From assembly GCA_013177855.1 (NCBI GenBank), contig JABLYA010000001.1, positions 2,188,983-2,252,982 on the forward strand: a stretch of DNA of 64,000 bases. The letters run 5' to 3'. The notes under the pieces were generated by a model. It was not told the DNA's origin and did no database searches. It saw nothing but the letters and a program-made list of their open reading frames with translations. The position numbers and the translations under genes were made by a program. Origin of the DNA: Ignavibacteria bacterium (GTDB lineage: Bacteria; Bacteroidota; Ignavibacteria; Ch128b). Position 1 is the stretch's first letter, and the number at the start of each line of letters is the position of its first letter. Below are positions 18,460 to 27,862 of the stretch, one piece after another.

Positions 18460-19512
18460 TTAGAGTGCTTGAAAACTCGAAAAAGATCTTTTTAGACCTT
18501 TGGTCAGCAGAATAATTAAACTGATAACTAAAAATGGGATTGTGTTTAATAGGTGAGTTAAAACAGCATAAGCAAGACTAATTTTAACATCGAAGCCTAA
18601 AAACATAGTTAGAACGCTTTTACAAAATGCGTGATAAGAACCAGTAGAACCAGGAATTGGAATCATAATACCAAATGTGGTTATACTCATTATTATTAAT
18701 CCCGATGAAATATCCACAGGAATAATTTTGTGCATATTCAGAGCAAGGAGACCAAAATAAGATCCAACAGCATAAGTAAACCATAAAACTGGCGAAAGCA
18801 GAAATGTTAACCAATAATTCTTTCTTGTTTTTATACTATTGAAACCATCTATTACTTTTGAAGTGATTTCTGTTGCTCTGGAAAATCTATTCAATCCTAA
18901 TATGTCTAAAAATTTTTCAATCCATAAAACGATCTTTGATTGGAATTTCACAACAAGATAAAGTAAGATGAAGGCAACAACTAAAATTAACATTCCAAAA
19001 TAGAGAGCATTAAAAATCCACGGATATTCTTTGCTCAAACTTTCGCCGAATAACCAAACTGAAACTAAAAGTGAGACAAGAAGGAAAATTAAATCATAAA
19101 CTCGCTCAACTATTATTGTTCCGAGAGCAGAACTTCTTGATATTTTTTCAGATGAACCAAGATAAAGTGACCTTGCAATTTCACCAAGTCTCGGGAAAAC
19201 GACATTTACTCCATAACCAATGATAGTCGCCTCAAACAAATTTTTAAGTTTTACATCTTCTTTGAAGGATACAAGCATATATTTCCATCTAAGAGCTCTT
19301 AAAAAAGTGCCCAGAAAAATTATTAGAATAAAAACCGTCAGGTAAAAATAGTTTATGTTTGAAAGCTCATCTGCAACTTCACTAACTGAGACACCACGAA
19401 AAGTGTAAATTAAAAGTCCTATTCCAACTCCAAGAGATACGAAGTATAAAAGAATTTCTTTTAGATTTATTGATCTGAATTGAAATTTTTCCGATTTATC
19501 TGAGGTCAACAA
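18460..19512 (-). CDS. Flippase-like membrane protein (UPF0104/YbhN, LPG-synthase membrane-domain family)
   Basis: 350 residues with about 8 hydrophobic segments. GYGVNVVFPRLGEIARSLYLG and IPIPGSTGSYHAFCKSVL are the conserved motifs of the UPF0104/AglD2 family, which shares the membrane domain of lysylphosphatidylglycerol synthases and is thought to move lipid-linked substrates. The catalytic aminoacyl-transferase domain is absent. It overlaps lolA by 17 bases and is probably co-transcribed with it. Confidence 0.75.
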   Translation of the reverse strand: MLTSDKSEKFQFRSINLKEILLYFVSLGVGIGLLIYTFRGVSVSEVADELSNINYFYLTVFILIIFLGTFLRALRWKYMLVSFKEDVKLKNLFEATIIGYGVNVVFPRLGEIARSLYLGSSEKISRSSALGTIIVERVYDLIFLLVSLLVSVWLFGESLSKEYPWIFNALYFGMLILVVAFILLYLVVKFQSKIVLWIEKFLDILGLNRFSRATEITSKVIDGFNSIKTRKNYWLTFLLSPVLWFTYAVGSYFGLLALNMHKIIPVDISSGLIIMSITTFGIMIPIPGSTGSYHAFCKSVLTMFLGFDVKISLAYAVLTHLLNTIPFLVISLIILLTKGLKRSFSSFQAL

Positions 19513-20149
19513 CTTTTACTCCCGATGGAATTTTGAATTTTATTAAATCGTCTTTGAGCTTTTGATTAGAATTAAAACTTAAAATAGAAAAATAGTAGAT
19601 ATTGCCAGCCCAGTCTTCAACCTGAATTTTTTGTATGATTTTTTCCTGAGAAATCCAGAGATACATCAACTTGAACTCTGGATTTGATGAGGCAGGTAAC
19701 AAACGAAACTTAAAAACATTTTTATTGCCTAATTTTTCTTCTCCTAAAAATTCACTTTTAAAATTCTGTGGGAAGTTTGTTAACAGGTTCTCAGCAGAAA
19801 AGAAGTTTTCTTCAAACTTTGTAATTACAACTCGCTTTGCCTTCTTCGAATAATTATAGATTGTTTCACCATCGGATATAATTAATTGTCCATCGATTTC
19901 CAGTCGATATCTATTTTTGTTCAAGAAGTATAATTTACCTTTAGAAATTTGCCCACCTTTAATTACAGGAGATGAAATTTCTTTTGTGAATTCGATTACA
20001 AAATCTTCTAATTTTTTGTAATGCTGTTGAACATCCTTTAAAAATTTATCTGGATTAAACTTATCGTTTTGTGATGCTAAAACGATGTTAGTAATAATGA
20101 ATATAACAGTAATAAAAAATGTTTCTCTGAAAATTCTATTCAGTTTCAT
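19496..20149 (-). CDS. lolA: LolA-like outer-membrane lipoprotein carrier
   Basis: 217 residues from the ATG at 20149 (MKLNRIFRETFFITVIFIIT); an in-frame TTG at 20170 is less likely. The N-terminus is a signal peptide cleaved near ASQNDKF. The mature part, with FVIEFTKEISSPVIKGGQIS, GKLYFLNKNRYRLEI and LIISDGETIYNYSKKAKRV, is the concave beta-sheet fold of LolA, which ferries lipoproteins across the periplasm. It pairs functionally with the LolCDE-like exporter at 13.8-17 kb, although it is encoded elsewhere. Confidence 0.8.
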   Translation of the reverse strand: MKLNRIFRETFFITVIFIITNIVLASQNDKFNPDKFLKDVQQHYKKLEDFVIEFTKEISSPVIKGGQISKGKLYFLNKNRYRLEIDGQLIISDGETIYNYSKKAKRVVITKFEENFFSAENLLTNFPQNFKSEFLGEEKLGNKNVFKFRLLPASSNPEFKLMYLWISQEKIIQKIQVEDWAGNIYYFSILSFNSNQKLKDDLIKFKIPSGVKVVDLR

Positions 20150-20290
20150 TTCGCTCACTTTTAATTTCAAAAGGTATTTAATACAAATTTAGAAAAGATA
20201 ATTTGAATAAATTTCACGATGATTTTAAATACAACCTTATCAAATGTTTCCATAATTTTTTATTTAGGCTTAGAAACAAATGGGAAGATT

Positions 20291-20319
20291 ATAAAAAAGC
20301 CCTGCATTTAGTGCAGGGC
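20291..20319 (-). terminator. Intrinsic terminator downstream of ftsK
   Basis: An 8-bp GC-rich stem (GCCCTGCA with its complement) and a 5-base loop, followed on the minus strand by a run of six T. It lies 26 bases beyond the ftsK stop. Confidence 0.8.
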
Positions 20320-20344
20320 ATTAGGGAATAAATCCAAATAATAA

Positions 20345-22795
20345 TTAAAAATTATACGAGCTTGTACGAGGAATATCATAAGAATCGAATATTTCATCTA
20401 ATTGTTCTTGTGTTTCAACTAAAACTAATCTATTCTTGTTGCCATCTAAGGGTCCTACCACTCCAATAGTTTCAAGTTCATCCATTATTCGGGCTGCTCT
20501 TGCATAACCAAGTTTTAGTTTTCTTTGCAAAAATGTAACCGAAGCAATTTTATTTCTAAGTACTAAAATAGCTGCGTCATATATCAGTGGATCATAATCT
20601 CCTATTGCTTCACGGTTACCACGATTATTGTTAGTTACCGATGGAAGAAGGTAAGGACTTGAAAATCCTTCCTGTTTTTCTATGAAATCTAAAACTCGAT
20701 TAATTTCCTGTTCCGTGATGTATGAATTTTGAACGCGTATCATATTGTCGTTATTGTTGTAAATCATATCACCGCTGCCGAGAAGTTGTTCAGCTCCGGT
20801 TTGATCAAGAATTGTTAAAGAATCTGCCCTTGAAGAAACTTTGTAAGCAATTCTGGCTGGGAAATTTGCTTTAATATTTCCGCGAATTACATTTACAGAC
20901 GGTCTTTGCGTTGCAAAGATAAGATGAATTCCCGCAGCTCTTGACATCTGTGCAAGTCGTGCAATTGAATCTTCGATTTGTTTACCTGCAGTGATCATAA
21001 GATCAGCGAATTCATCAACAATTACGACTATATATGGAAGTGGATGGAATTCAACTCCATCTTTTTCTTTGATTTTCCCAGAAGCAAGTTTATCATTGAA
21101 CTCTTTAATATTTCTCACATCCAATTTGCTTAGCCAATCGTATCTCAAATCCATTTCGGCCTCTAATGATTTTAAGACTGTCACAGCATTTTCAGGATTT
21201 GTGATTATTTCTTCCTTAATGTCAGGACATACAGCCAGATAATGTTTTTTTAGTTTCTTATACATTGCAAGTTCGATTCTCTTTGGATCAATTAAAACAA
21301 ATTTGACTTTAGCTGGATGTAATTTGAAAAGAAAACTGTTAATGATTGTATTGATACCAACACTTTTACCTGAACCAGTTGCACCTGCAATTAACAGATG
21401 GGGCATTGATGTTAAATCTTCGATAAAGATATCACCATCGGCAGTTTTGCCCATTGCAAGAGGTAATGGATAATTTATTGTTTGATATTTTTCCGAACCA
21501 AAAATACTTGAAGCTCGAACAATTTCTGGACTGTCATTCGGTATTTCGACACCAATTGTACCTCGTCCGGGCATTGGGGCAATCAATCGAATTCCTTTTG
21601 CTTTTAATGCTAACGCAAGATCATCCTTCAACGCTGTTATCATATTTACTTTCACATTTGGAGAAGGTACAACTTCGTACAGAGTTACAACGGGACCAGG
21701 TGTGACTTTTATTTCTTGAATATCGACTTTAAAGATTTGAAGTTTCTTCTTAATCATTTCTGCTTTTTGGGTAAGCTCGCTTTGCCTTACGCCATGAACA
21801 GTAACCGGCGTCTCTAATAAATCAAGTGGGGGCAAATCAAATTGTAAACTTTCATCCCATGGTTGAATACCAGAGACTGGTTCTGATTTAATATCAGTTT
21901 CGGTTTTTTCATCCTCCGTTTCTTTTTTCTTTTCTGTTAATTTGGGTTGTTTTTGGTTATCAGCTTTAGCGGGACTTGCATCTGGAATTACAAGTTTATC
22001 TTTTACTATCTCGATTTTAGTCTCTTTCGGTTCTTCAGAATTTTCTGGGAGAGGAGTTTCTTTTTTCTTATTGACCTTAACAATCGTTTTTTCTTCGCCT
22101 TTAGTTTTTATCAGTGTGCTTTTGATTTTGAACCATATAAACTTGAAAAATTGACTAATACCTAAGATTATATTTCCAAGTAATTCTTTCAGGTCAATAT
22201 TCAATAAAATTGTAGAGAGGATTAGTATCATAATAAAAATTAAGATTAACCCTCCAGCTGAACCAATCAATCTAATTAATAAAGAACCAAGGAGTGCACC
22301 AACTGATCCATAAAGCTCTTTGTTTTGTGATACTATATCCAGATTGTTTGCTAGAATTCCGACCATTGATGAAAATAAAATCCCAATGGATGCAATGACG
22401 ATTGAATAAAAAAGTGATTGTCTAAAGTTATTTATACCGAATAAAATTAATATGCCCCAATAAAATAGAATGATTACAAATGCAAAAGAAAAATATCCAA
22501 ATAAATCATTTATGAAAAAATTAGCGAGTATTGCACCAATTAGTCCAATCCAATTTTTTATTTTTGACGCACTCTGAGATATATCAGAGTTTCTATCTAC
22601 AAGTGAAAAGAAATCTGCAGGTTTTAAATTTTGAATATAAGTATAATCACTTCGGCTATATGAAAAAATGCTGAATGAAATAATAATTGCCAAAGATAGA
22701 AGGCAAAGAGCCAAGATAGATTTCTTAATACCATAAGGTATTAAAAAGTCATCTGAGTTAATTGAGGTTTCGTTAATTTTTTTCCGTCTTCTCAT
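20345..22795 (-). CDS. ftsK: DNA translocase FtsK/SpoIIIE
   Basis: 816 residues. Several N-terminal hydrophobic segments anchor it in the membrane, followed by an acidic/lysine-rich linker (about residues 230-310). The motor domain has Walker A GATGSGKSVGINT (around residue 470), Walker B YIVVIVDEFADLM, and FATQRPSVNVIRGNIK. The C-terminal gamma winged helix (LKLGYARAARIMDELETIG) reads KOPS-like DNA signals. FtsK pumps DNA and helps resolve chromosome dimers at the division septum. It overlaps comB by 4 bases. Confidence 0.95.
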   Translation of the reverse strand: MRRRKKINETSINSDDFLIPYGIKKSILALCLLSLAIIISFSIFSYSRSDYTYIQNLKPADFFSLVDRNSDISQSASKIKNWIGLIGAILANFFINDLFGYFSFAFVIILFYWGILILFGINNFRQSLFYSIVIASIGILFSSMVGILANNLDIVSQNKELYGSVGALLGSLLIRLIGSAGGLILIFIMILILSTILLNIDLKELLGNIILGISQFFKFIWFKIKSTLIKTKGEEKTIVKVNKKKETPLPENSEEPKETKIEIVKDKLVIPDASPAKADNQKQPKLTEKKKETEDEKTETDIKSEPVSGIQPWDESLQFDLPPLDLLETPVTVHGVRQSELTQKAEMIKKKLQIFKVDIQEIKVTPGPVVTLYEVVPSPNVKVNMITALKDDLALALKAKGIRLIAPMPGRGTIGVEIPNDSPEIVRASSIFGSEKYQTINYPLPLAMGKTADGDIFIEDLTSMPHLLIAGATGSGKSVGINTIINSFLFKLHPAKVKFVLIDPKRIELAMYKKLKKHYLAVCPDIKEEIITNPENAVTVLKSLEAEMDLRYDWLSKLDVRNIKEFNDKLASGKIKEKDGVEFHPLPYIVVIVDEFADLMITAGKQIEDSIARLAQMSRAAGIHLIFATQRPSVNVIRGNIKANFPARIAYKVSSRADSLTILDQTGAEQLLGSGDMIYNNNDNMIRVQNSYITEQEINRVLDFIEKQEGFSSPYLLPSVTNNNRGNREAIGDYDPLIYDAAILVLRNKIASVTFLQRKLKLGYARAARIMDELETIGVVGPLDGNKNRLVLVETQEQLDEIFDSYDIPRTSSYNF

Positions 22796-23511
22796 AGCAA
22801 ACCTATAAAATTATTAGAGTAACTTGCATTAATGTTATACTTATCAATCTGAGAGATAAAATCGATATCAGCTTCAAAGCCATTTTGTATTAGTATCTGA
22901 CCGTGGTCAGTCTCTTTGAGAAATTTTCTCAAATCATTTTTATATTTTTCATAAATAACTAATGAAGTTAAACCTGCATCATTCACCTCCAAATTAGTTT
23001 GTAAATCGTTTAATTTTGATAAGAGTAATCCAGCAGCAATTGCATCAGATGCATCATAAAATCCATTGCGGCCTGAACAAATGATAAACCACTCATCTCC
23101 TAAATTGAGCATTTCTTGAACGACTGCTGAAAGATTCAAGGTAGAATAAATCAAGACATTTTGTGAATGTTTTAATAAGCTGAAAACTTTTGTTCCATTG
23201 GTTGTAGTTAAAATAATTTTTTTGTCTTTCACTTTTTCGTTGGTGAATTCTAAGGGAGAATTTCCGAGATCAAATCCTTCAATAATTTTTGTGTTTTTTT
23301 CTCCACAGAGTAAATAAGTAGATCGCTCAAAATTTTTTGCAATTTTAACTGCTTCTTCTACAGATGAAGTCGGGATGATATTTTTTGCACCATTTGCTAA
23401 TGCAGTTATAATTGTTGAAGTAGCTCTCAGTAAGTCAACAACAATTACATTTTTTTGGAAGAAATAATCTTCCATTTTTTCATTTATCAAAAAAATTACT
23501 TCTACTTTCAT
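22792..23511 (-). CDS. comB: 2-phosphosulfolactate phosphatase-family protein ComB
   Basis: 239 residues. VVDLLRATSTIITALANGA, CGEKNTKIIEGFDLGNSP, ILTTTNGTKVFSLL and FIICSGRNGFYDASDAIAAG are the conserved ComB motifs. ComB removes phosphate from 2-phosphosulfolactate in coenzyme M synthesis. Many bacteria without coenzyme M also have it, so its substrate here is uncertain. Start and stop overlap gcvT and ftsK by 4 bases each, giving a gcvT-comB-ftsK operon. Confidence 0.88.
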   Translation of the reverse strand: MKVEVIFLINEKMEDYFFQKNVIVVDLLRATSTIITALANGAKNIIPTSSVEEAVKIAKNFERSTYLLCGEKNTKIIEGFDLGNSPLEFTNEKVKDKKIILTTTNGTKVFSLLKHSQNVLIYSTLNLSAVVQEMLNLGDEWFIICSGRNGFYDASDAIAAGLLLSKLNDLQTNLEVNDAGLTSLVIYEKYKNDLRKFLKETDHGQILIQNGFEADIDFISQIDKYNINASYSNNFIGLL

Positions 23512-24593
23512 CTTTGAATAAAAGGAATAGTTGTTAGTTTAGCCTTTAATCTTTTACCTCTGATATCGATTTCAAAAATATCCTGTTCGGAAATTGAATT
23601 GACTTCAAAATATCCTAATCCAATCGGTTTATTTAGAGTGGGTGACTGAGACCCGCTGGTTACGAATCCAATTTGCTTATCATTAAAATAGATTGGATTT
23701 CCATGCCTTGGAATGCCTCGTTCGATAAGTTCAAAACCTTTCAATTGTCGTTTAATTCCTTCTTGTTTGATTTTAAGCAGTGCATCTTTCCCGATGAAAA
23801 ATTCTTTATCAAGTTTTGTAATCCAGCCAAGTCCCGCTTCAAGTGGATTGGTGGTTTCGTCGATATCATTTCCATAGAGGCAATATCCCATTTCAAGTCT
23901 TAGACTATCACGAGCACCAAGGCCGCAGCATTTGATGTCGAACTGTTTACCAGACTCTAATATCGCATTCCAGATTTTTACGGCAGTTTTTTCATCACCT
24001 TCGAAATAAATTTCGTAACCGAGTTCTCCAGTATAACCTGTACGTGAAATTATTGCTTTCGTGTCTAAAATTTTTCCTTCTTTGAAAGTATAATATTTTA
24101 ATTCAAGAATATCGAAGTCAATTAATGGTTTTAATGTTTCTGCAGATTTGGGTCCTTGCACAGCAATTAGAGTTATATCGTCGCTTGTATCCAGTAGTTC
24201 GACTTGCAGATTATTAACATTCTTTTTCATCCATTCGAAATCTTTATCCTTGTTGGATGCATTCACTACCAGCATAAATCCATCTTCTAATTTGTAAACA
24301 AGGAGATCGTCAACAATGCCGCCGTTCTCATAACACATCGCTGAATACTGAGCTTTGCCAGGTTTTAGTTTGGATGCATCGTTAGTTGTGATTTTTTGAA
24401 CGAAGTTAAGAGCATCATTACCTTTGATAAAAATTTCTCCCATATGAGACACATCGAATATTCCAACACTATTTCTTACAGCCATGTGTTCGTCAACAAT
24501 TGAGGTGTAATAGACTGGCATTTCAAAGCCGGCAAATTCGACGAGTTTTGCGTTTAATTTTTTGTGTATCGAATTTAACTTTGTATATTTCAT
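23508..24593 (-). CDS. gcvT: Glycine cleavage system aminomethyltransferase (T protein)
   Basis: 361 residues, the usual GcvT length. FAGFEMPVYYTSIVDEHMAVR, GIFDVSHMGEIFIKG, CYENGGIVDDLLVYKL, SRTGYTGELGYEIYF and LGARDSLRLEMGYCLYG are the conserved family motifs. The T protein transfers the methylene group from the lipoyl H protein to tetrahydrofolate. The other gcv genes are not in the window. The leader upstream folds into a strong long hairpin (24607-24688). Confidence 0.95.
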   Translation of the reverse strand: MKYTKLNSIHKKLNAKLVEFAGFEMPVYYTSIVDEHMAVRNSVGIFDVSHMGEIFIKGNDALNFVQKITTNDASKLKPGKAQYSAMCYENGGIVDDLLVYKLEDGFMLVVNASNKDKDFEWMKKNVNNLQVELLDTSDDITLIAVQGPKSAETLKPLIDFDILELKYYTFKEGKILDTKAIISRTGYTGELGYEIYFEGDEKTAVKIWNAILESGKQFDIKCCGLGARDSLRLEMGYCLYGNDIDETTNPLEAGLGWITKLDKEFFIGKDALLKIKQEGIKRQLKGFELIERGIPRHGNPIYFNDKQIGFVTSGSQSPTLNKPIGLGYFEVNSISEQDIFEIDIRGKRLKAKLTTIPFIQR

Positions 24594-24606
24594 TGAATTC
24601 CTTTCT

Positions 24607-24688
24607 GCTTAGAGCTGAAGGAGAAAGGCAAAAGTGCGGTAACCTTTCTCCTTCGTTTCGTCTTGACCACAGATTTTCAGCTCCAAGC
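24607..24688 (-). promoter_or_regulatory. Highly structured leader upstream of gcvT
   Basis: Two stacked helices can form in the 5' UTR. The inner hairpin pairs 24617-24628 with 24643-24654 (12 bp, perfect). The outer helix pairs 24607-24618 with 24677-24688 (12 positions, one G-U). A 22-base unpaired segment sits on one side. The element ends 13 bases before the gcvT start, so it could control ribosome access. It does not match the glycine riboswitch or other classes I could recall. Confidence 0.5.
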
Positions 24689-24840
24689 TTAAATTTTTAA
24701 AATTTTAATTGTTTGATTTTCAATGATTTACTGAGTTTATATTAAGTAAAATATTAAACAGGTGCAAGTGGAAGTTTTAATTTAATTTTGCGATTTTCTC
24801 ATTAAGTCTAGAAATGTATCAACTAAAATTGAGGTTCGTT

Positions 24841-25293
24841 ATGAAACAATACATTTTATTTGCAACTCTTGCTGGCGTTCTTTGGGGAATTGGTGGTTAT
24901 TTTGAAAAAGCTGGGCTGAGAGAAATGGGAATGCCTCCAATTGCGGGAATAACTATAAGAACCCTTGTAGCTCTTCTTATTCTTGGTTTGATTTCAATTC
25001 CTTCTTGGAGTTTGATCCAGAATCCATCAAACTATAAAGCATGGTTGATGATCATTATCGGTGGTGGAATTGTTGCTGGAAGTTTTGGTATGTGGAGTTT
25101 TTATACTGCACTTGCAAAAAGTGAAAATCTCGGTGTGACTTTAGCAATTGCATTTGCAATGTCTCCTGTTGCTGGAACTCTCTTAGGTTTAATTAAAGGA
25201 ACACAAGAGATAAACTGGAAGATTGCATTCGGAATTTTGTTCATTGTGATTGGGATTATTCTTGTTCAACTTTCACATAAGCCGCAAACTTGA
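24841..25293 (+). CDS. EamA-family half-size membrane transporter
   Basis: 150 residues from the ATG at 24841, which has a GAGG ribosome site 8 bases upstream; an in-frame ATG at 24814 lacks one. It has about five hydrophobic segments. ATLAGVLWGIGGYFEKAGLR at the start and LAIAFAMSPVAGTLLGLI are EamA drug/metabolite-transporter motifs. Full transporters have two EamA repeats; this has one, so it probably works as a dimer. The substrate is unknown. Confidence 0.78.
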   Translation: MKQYILFATLAGVLWGIGGYFEKAGLREMGMPPIAGITIRTLVALLILGLISIPSWSLIQNPSNYKAWLMIIIGGGIVAGSFGMWSFYTALAKSENLGVTLAIAFAMSPVAGTLLGLIKGTQEINWKIAFGILFIVIGIILVQLSHKPQT

Positions 25294-25385
25294 TTGATAA
25301 CCTGCTTTGTGCTTAATTAAAATGCTAATAATTTATTTTCAATTAAGTTTATCATTAATTATTTTAATCAAAAAGTAAGAGAGTT

Positions 25386-26789
25386 ATGGGAATCAGATTT
25401 TACAATACATTGACTAAAAAGATAGAAGAATTTATTCCTCTCGAACCGGGTAAAGTAAAAATTTATATGTGTGGACCGACTGTTTATGATTATTTCCATA
25501 TCGGGAACGCTCGGTCATTTGTGATGATTGACATTATTAGAAGATATTTTATCTATAAAGGTTATGAAGTTAAGTTTGTAATGAATTTAACCGACATCGA
25601 TGATAAAATTATAAATAAAGCCTTAAGTGAAGGTGTGACTGCGCAGGAAATTGCGTCTAAATATTCCCAAGCTTTTTTTGAGGATATAAAAAAATTAAAG
25701 ATTAAGCCTGCTGATGTATATCCAAAGGCTACTGAAAATATTCAATATATTATTGAACTAACACAAAAATTAATTGAAAAAGGTTTTGCTTACCAGATTG
25801 ATGGAGATGTTTATTACGATGTAACAAAATTCTCTGAGTATGGAAAACTTTCAGGAAAGAATCTTGATGAACTTATAAGCGGTGCCAGGGTTGATGTGAA
25901 CGAACAAAAGAAAAATCCAGCTGACTTTGCGTTATGGAAATCGGCAAAACCCGGTGAACCATACTGGGATAGTCCCTGGGGCAAAGGAAGACCAGGATGG
26001 CATATTGAATGTTCAGTTATGTCGATGCGTAACCTGGGAGAAACATTTGATATACATGCCGGTGGAAACGATTTAATTTTCCCACATCATGAAAATGAAA
26101 TTGCTCAGAGTGAAGCGGCAACCGGAAAACCTTTTGCTAGATATTGGATTCATTTCGGCTTTTTAAATATTGATAATCAAAAGATGTCGAAATCGCTTGG
26201 TAATTTCTTTACCGCCAGAGAAATTCTCGAAAAATATTCACCCGAAGCATTAAGATTGCTTTATTCACAGACAATTTATTCTGCACCTTTGAACTTTTCA
26301 CTCGATTTACTCTCGAATACAGAGAATGCGGTTAAAAGGTTAGAAAATTCACTCCACCTTGTTCGAACTGCTCAATTAGTTGAAAGTCAGGAAGATTTTG
26401 ATGTAACCCGATACTATCAAGCTTTTGAAGAAGCAATGGACGATAATTTTAATTCACCTGAAGCTGTTGCAGTAATTTTTGACTTTGTTAAGGAAGTTAA
26501 TTCTTTTATTGCGGAAAAAAATGGATTGTCTTTGTCGAATAAAGAGAAAATTTTATCTGTTTTCAAAAATCTTGCTCAGGATATTTTTGGAATAATTGAT
26601 CTCGAAAAAGGAGCAAAATTGGATAACAAATTAATTGATGATTTAATGAAAATAATTATTGATATAAGATCACAACTTCGAGCAGAAAAGCGTTTCGATT
26701 TATCCGATAAAATTCGTGATGAACTTAAAAAACTGGGAATTGAACTCGAAGACAAAAAAGGAATCACAACATACAAGTTCAATAAATAA
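25386..26789 (+). CDS. cysS: Cysteinyl-tRNA synthetase
   Basis: 467 residues, the normal length. YMCGPTVYDYFHIGNARSF carries the zinc-binding cysteine and the HIGH-type motif (HIGN, about residue 38). GWHIECSVMS, HAGGNDLIFPHHENEIAQSE and KMSKSLGN (about residue 267) complete the class I signature. It charges tRNA-Cys with cysteine. It stands alone 92 bases after the EamA gene, and the next gene starts 13 bases later, so the two may be co-transcribed. Confidence 0.97.
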   Translation: MGIRFYNTLTKKIEEFIPLEPGKVKIYMCGPTVYDYFHIGNARSFVMIDIIRRYFIYKGYEVKFVMNLTDIDDKIINKALSEGVTAQEIASKYSQAFFEDIKKLKIKPADVYPKATENIQYIIELTQKLIEKGFAYQIDGDVYYDVTKFSEYGKLSGKNLDELISGARVDVNEQKKNPADFALWKSAKPGEPYWDSPWGKGRPGWHIECSVMSMRNLGETFDIHAGGNDLIFPHHENEIAQSEAATGKPFARYWIHFGFLNIDNQKMSKSLGNFFTAREILEKYSPEALRLLYSQTIYSAPLNFSLDLLSNTENAVKRLENSLHLVRTAQLVESQEDFDVTRYYQAFEEAMDDNFNSPEAVAVIFDFVKEVNSFIAEKNGLSLSNKEKILSVFKNLAQDIFGIIDLEKGAKLDNKLIDDLMKIIIDIRSQLRAEKRFDLSDKIRDELKKLGIELEDKKGITTYKFNK

Positions 26790-26801
26790 GGGATTTAAGA
26801 A

Positions 26802-27800
26802 ATGAAAAATTTATCCCGCAGAAAATTTATTTTATCATCAACCATACTTGGTATCGGATTCAAATTTCTAAATCCAGAAAAATTATTTTCCAGAAATTAC
26901 TCCTCTCAAGGCGAGGGAACAAGGCCTGTGGTAATTTCAACTTGGGATCGAGATAGAAAACCAAATTTAAAGGCTTGGGAAATCCTTGAGAACGGTGGGA
27001 ATTCACTTGATGCTGTTGAACAGGGTGTAAGAGTTGCCGAAGACGATCCTGAAAATAACAGCGTTGGTTATGGTGGACTTCCTGATGAAAACGGAATTGT
27101 AACCTTAGATGCCTGTATAATGGATTGGCGTGGAAGAGCAGGTGCAGTTGCATATCTTCAAAATATTAAAAACCCAATTTCAGTAGCTCGACTTGTAATG
27201 GAAAAAACTAAACATGTGATGCTTGCTGGCGAAGGCGCTAAAAAATTTGCATTAGCGTATGGATTCAAAGAAGAAAATCTTCTTACCGAAAAATCTCGCG
27301 AAGCCTGGATTAAATGGAAAGAGAGTATGAGTAAAGATGATAATTGGACTGGCAATGAAACTCACGATACAATCACTATGCTTGCAATTGATAAATATGG
27401 AAACATTTCAGGTGCTTGCACAACAAGTGGTTTAAGATGGAAAATTCATGGCAGAGTTGGCGATTCACCAATTGTTGGTGCAGGTTTATATGTAGATAAT
27501 GAAGTAGGTGCTGCAGGTGCAACCGGAGTAGGTGAAACAATAATGAGAACTGTTGGTTCGTTTTTGGTTGTAGAAAAAATGAGAGAAGGAATGTCTCCTC
27601 AGGAAGCCTGTGAATATGTTGTTAGAAGATTAATTGAAAAAAATAAAAATATTATGAAAGAACCTTATCAAGCTGCCTTTATTGCTTTGAATAAGAAGGG
27701 TGAGATAGGTGCTTATTCTGTGATAAAAGGATTTGATTTTGTCGTATCTAAAAATGGTAAAACAGAAGGTTATAAATCTAAATTTGAACTTGATAATTGA
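26802..27800 (+). CDS. Tat-exported N4-(beta-N-acetylglucosaminyl)-L-asparaginase
   Basis: 332 residues of the N-terminal-nucleophile aspartylglucosaminidase family. The N-terminus MKNLSRRKFILSSTILGIGF is a twin-arginine signal (SRRKF) with a hydrophobic core. ETHDTITMLAIDKYGNISG contains the expected autocleavage site before the catalytic threonine of HDTI (about residue 189). TSGLRWKIHGRVGDSPIVGA and GAAGATGVGETIMRTVGS are substrate-pocket motifs. It probably removes N-linked sugars from asparagine in the periplasm or outside the cell. Confidence 0.9.
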   Translation: MKNLSRRKFILSSTILGIGFKFLNPEKLFSRNYSSQGEGTRPVVISTWDRDRKPNLKAWEILENGGNSLDAVEQGVRVAEDDPENNSVGYGGLPDENGIVTLDACIMDWRGRAGAVAYLQNIKNPISVARLVMEKTKHVMLAGEGAKKFALAYGFKEENLLTEKSREAWIKWKESMSKDDNWTGNETHDTITMLAIDKYGNISGACTTSGLRWKIHGRVGDSPIVGAGLYVDNEVGAAGATGVGETIMRTVGSFLVVEKMREGMSPQEACEYVVRRLIEKNKNIMKEPYQAAFIALNKKGEIGAYSVIKGFDFVVSKNGKTEGYKSKFELDN

Positions 27801-27862
27801 TAAAGAGAATTTATGAAATTTTTAATCAAATGGATTTTAAACTCTTTAGGAGATTTATTCTT

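Noticed and set aside
24607-24688. Glycine riboswitch upstream of gcvT
   Set aside because: The conserved glycine-aptamer core could not be found; only a long hairpin is present, so it is listed as an unassigned structure.
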